Part shown: piece after piece, positions 13,202 to 15,219 of the stretch
Numbering within the stretch: the stretch's first letter is position 1
How the letters are laid out: every line of letters begins with the position of its first letter
NCBI GenBank assembly: GCA_003558575.1
Contig: PWPY01000006.1
Span: 1 to 15,219 of the forward strand
Reading direction: 5' to 3'
From: Desulfonatronovibrio sp.
GTDB lineage: Bacteria; Desulfobacterota; Desulfovibrionia; Desulfovibrionales; Desulfonatronovibrionaceae
Length of the DNA stretch: 15,219 bases
Translations under genes and position numbers: made by a program
Notes under the pieces: generated by a model
Databases searched by the model: none
Told to the model about the DNA's origin: nothing
What the model saw: only the letters and a program-made list of their open reading frames with translations

Positions 13202-14895
13202 ATGAAAATTCTCCAGCAGCAAGGCTCATTAAATGGGCCGGTCTTAACGAAAGACAGATAAAAATTGTTCAGGCAGAACAGTCAAAGCAGAGGCTGGACT
13301 TTGCCAGGGCCGCTCTTTCTGTAAAAATTGTTTCAGAACAGCAATACCGGGATTTCATGGCTCAAAGTCTTGGTCTGCCTGTTGTAGAACCAGGGGCCAT
13401 GAATATTCCAGAATCTGTCATGGATACCCTGGAAAAGTCCAAATGGAATAAATACCAGGCAGTTCCATTTCATATCAGCGGAAAAAAATTATTTTTAGCC
13501 TGCTTTGAACCGGACAACATCACTGCCTTAGATGATATTCGCTTTGTTACCGGACTGGAACCGGTAGTTCATCTTTCCACCAGGTCTTCCATAGTTAAGG
13601 CCTTGGAAAAGTTCCGGGATAAAGGCGGTGATAATTTTGATGACCTGCTGGCAGATATGGCTGCCCAGGACATATCTGTAAGTGAAAAAAAAGAAGACCG
13701 GGACGATTCCTCAACCCTTGAAGCTGCATCACAGGTTCCTGTGGTCAAAATGGTCAACCTGATTATTATGGAAGCCATCAATAAAAAAGCATCTGATATA
13801 CACATTGAACCTTATGAAAAAGAATTCAGAGTCAGGATGCGTCTTGATGGAATGCTCAAAGAAGTCATGCGTCCTCCCATTGGCATGAGAAACGCCATTA
13901 TTTCCAGGCTAAAGATCATGTCTCACCTGAACATAGCTGAGAAAAGGCTGCCTCAGGATGGCCGTATCAAGGTCAGGACTCCTGACGGCAAGGCCATGGA
14001 ATTTCGGGTATCCATTCTTCCCACTTTGTTCGGAGAAAAAGTGGTCATGCGCCTGCTGGATAAATCAGCCCTGCAGGTGGACATGGTCAAGCTTGGCTTA
14101 GAGGAAAATTCTTTCAATGCCTTTGAATCTGCCATTAAAAAACCTTACGGCATGGTTCTGGTCACAGGCCCTACCGGTTCAGGCAAAACAACATCTCTGT
14201 ACTCAGCCATTATGGAGCTGAATAAAGAAGGGGTAAACATTTCCACAGCTGAAGACCCTGTGGAATTCAGCCTTCAGGGCGTAAATCAGGTTCAGGTCAT
14301 GGAAGAAGTGGGGCTGACATTTGCCTCTGCCCTGCGTTCTTTTTTGCGCCAGGACCCGGATATTATCCTTGTAGGCGAAGTGCGCGACCTTGAAACCGCT
14401 GAAATCGCTGTCAAAGCTGCTTTGACAGGCCATCTCGTTCTGGCCACCCTGCACACCAATGACTCAGCCTCCACATTGACCAGAATGGTGAATATGGGTG
14501 TGGATGGCTTTCTCGTAGCATCAGCTGTTAACGTGATCATGTCCCAGCGCTTAGTGCGCAGGCTTTGTCCTGTATGCAAGACACCTGATGATATTGACGA
14601 ACCTGCCCTTAAGGATATGGGCATGAACAGCGATGAAATTGCCAGCGCAAAAATATTTCAGGCCTATGGATGCGATGAATGCAACCAGACAGGTTACCGA
14701 GGCAGAACCGGGCTGTATGAAGTCCTGACAGTAAGCAGCAGGATTCAGGAATTGATTCTTGCCGGCGCCAACGAACTGGAGCTTAGAAGAGCAGCCATTG
14801 AAGAAGGCATGATTACCATGCGCAAAAGCGGGCTTATGAAGATGGCGGCAGGAATTACCACTGCCCAGGAAGTATTGAGAAGCACCAATATATAA
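13198..14895 (+). CDS. pilB: Type IV pilus assembly ATPase PilB / type II secretion GspE family
   Basis: Cytoplasmic hexameric ATPase that drives pilin polymerisation. The 565 residues contain an N-terminal MshEN-type domain (about 1-150, with QSLGLPVVEP and LFLACFEPDN), a linker, then the secretion ATPase: SDIHIEPYEKEFRVRMRLDG, Walker A GPTGSGKTT (324-332, Lys330), Asp box STAEDPVEF, Walker B ILVGEVRD (Glu394), His box TLHTND, and a zinc-binding tetracysteine CPVC (457-460) with CDEC (492-495). PilB is preferred over GspE because a protein with a PilC-like N-terminus follows and no other secretion genes are visible, but both belong to one family. The start overlaps the mutT stop by 4 bp, implying coupled translation. 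The gap to the next gene is 40 bp. Confidence 0.9.
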   Translation: MNENSPAARLIKWAGLNERQIKIVQAEQSKQRLDFARAALSVKIVSEQQYRDFMAQSLGLPVVEPGAMNIPESVMDTLEKSKWNKYQAVPFHISGKKLFLACFEPDNITALDDIRFVTGLEPVVHLSTRSSIVKALEKFRDKGGDNFDDLLADMAAQDISVSEKKEDRDDSSTLEAASQVPVVKMVNLIIMEAINKKASDIHIEPYEKEFRVRMRLDGMLKEVMRPPIGMRNAIISRLKIMSHLNIAEKRLPQDGRIKVRTPDGKAMEFRVSILPTLFGEKVVMRLLDKSALQVDMVKLGLEENSFNAFESAIKKPYGMVLVTGPTGSGKTTSLYSAIMELNKEGVNISTAEDPVEFSLQGVNQVQVMEEVGLTFASALRSFLRQDPDIILVGEVRDLETAEIAVKAALTGHLVLATLHTNDSASTLTRMVNMGVDGFLVASAVNVIMSQRLVRRLCPVCKTPDDIDEPALKDMGMNSDEIASAKIFQAYGCDECNQTGYRGRTGLYEVLTVSSRIQELILAGANELELRRAAIEEGMITMRKSGLMKMAAGITTAQEVLRSTNI

Positions 14896-14935
14896 CGGCT
14901 TTTTTAAAAAACATCAGGTCCTCATGAGGTAAGCC

Positions 14936-15219
14936 ATGCCAATATTTATTTACAAAGCTAATAATCGTGCAGGTAAAAAAATTAAGGGAGACCTTGATGC
15001 TCCCAGCTTGGACATGGCAGAAACCGTCCTCAAAAGACGAGGCTTTTCTGAAATAAAGGTCAAGCCCAAGCCCAAAGACATATTGGAGGGAACATTTCTG
15101 GAGGGCGGGGTCAGCTCCAGGGATATGGTTGTTTTCAGCAGACAGTTTTCCACCATGATCAATTCAGGAGTGCCTATACTTCAATCTCTGCAGGTTATGT
15201 GTGACCAGACAGAAAATAA
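14936..15219 (+). CDS. pilC: Inner-membrane pilus assembly protein PilC / GspF family, 3' end cut off
   Basis: Inner-membrane platform protein that works with PilB. Only the first 94 residues are in the window and the frame is open to the edge. The N-terminus IFIYKANNRAGKKIKGDLDA, the following AETVLKRRGFSEIKVKPKP, and VVFSRQFSTMINSGVPILQSL match the start of the family and of its first T2SSF domain. The ATG at 14936-14938 has GAGGT at 14926-14930 with 5-nt spacing. It follows pilB by 40 bp on the same strand, the usual order in type IV pilus loci. Confidence 0.9.
   Translation, partial: MPIFIYKANNRAGKKIKGDLDAPSLDMAETVLKRRGFSEIKVKPKPKDILEGTFLEGGVSSRDMVVFSRQFSTMINSGVPILQSLQVMCDQTEN

Overview
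The window is chromosomal DNA from a Gram-negative bacterium, most likely a sulfate-reducing Desulfobacterota of the Desulfovibrionales type. This is inferred from protein style and gene content: YidC has a large periplasmic domain, glycine dehydrogenase is split into two subunits, and there is a type IV pilus ATPase. I saw no phage, transposase, CRISPR, tRNA or rRNA.

Layout. (1) Positions 1-5125, minus strand, hold the housekeeping cluster rpmH-rnpA-yidD-yidC-jag, closed by a strong intrinsic terminator at 1126-1157 and followed by a separate, truncated mnmE. Together these genes supply ribosomal protein bL34, the RNase P protein, the membrane insertase and its helper, an RNA-binding protein and a tRNA-modifying GTPase. 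(2) Positions 5445-10018, minus strand, hold a tight glycine cleavage operon, gcvH-gcvPA-gcvPB-lpd. It encodes the H, P (two subunits) and L proteins, but no T protein (gcvT) is in view. (3) Positions 10847-15219, plus strand, hold an ABC-F ATPase, a MutT-like Nudix hydrolase, a PilB/GspE-type ATPase and the start of a PilC/GspF-type membrane protein, spaced or overlapped like one transcription unit.

The non-coding DNA is the most unusual part. Two colinear copies (about 235 bp) of a composite palindromic repeat lie in the same orientation on either side of the gcv operon (5201-5440 and 10325-10556). A third copy of only its terminal hairpin is at 10691-10735. A different inverted-repeat element (898-1069) lies between jag and mnmE. 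A hairpin pair of the GTCATTCCGG type lies at 10567-10673, and eight perfect 7-bp tandem units (TAACCCT/TAAAACT, 10771-10826) end 20 bp before the ABC-F start codon.

Two coding oddities stand out. The full-length rnpA frame has no ATG, GTG or TTG in the right place: the family-conserved N-terminus can be included only by starting at an ATT codon inside the end of rpmH, or by some frame change. YidD carries a C-terminal tail of about 48 residues beyond its conserved core. I did not find a convincing new multi-gene system. The repeats and the rnpA start are the items most worth a second look.
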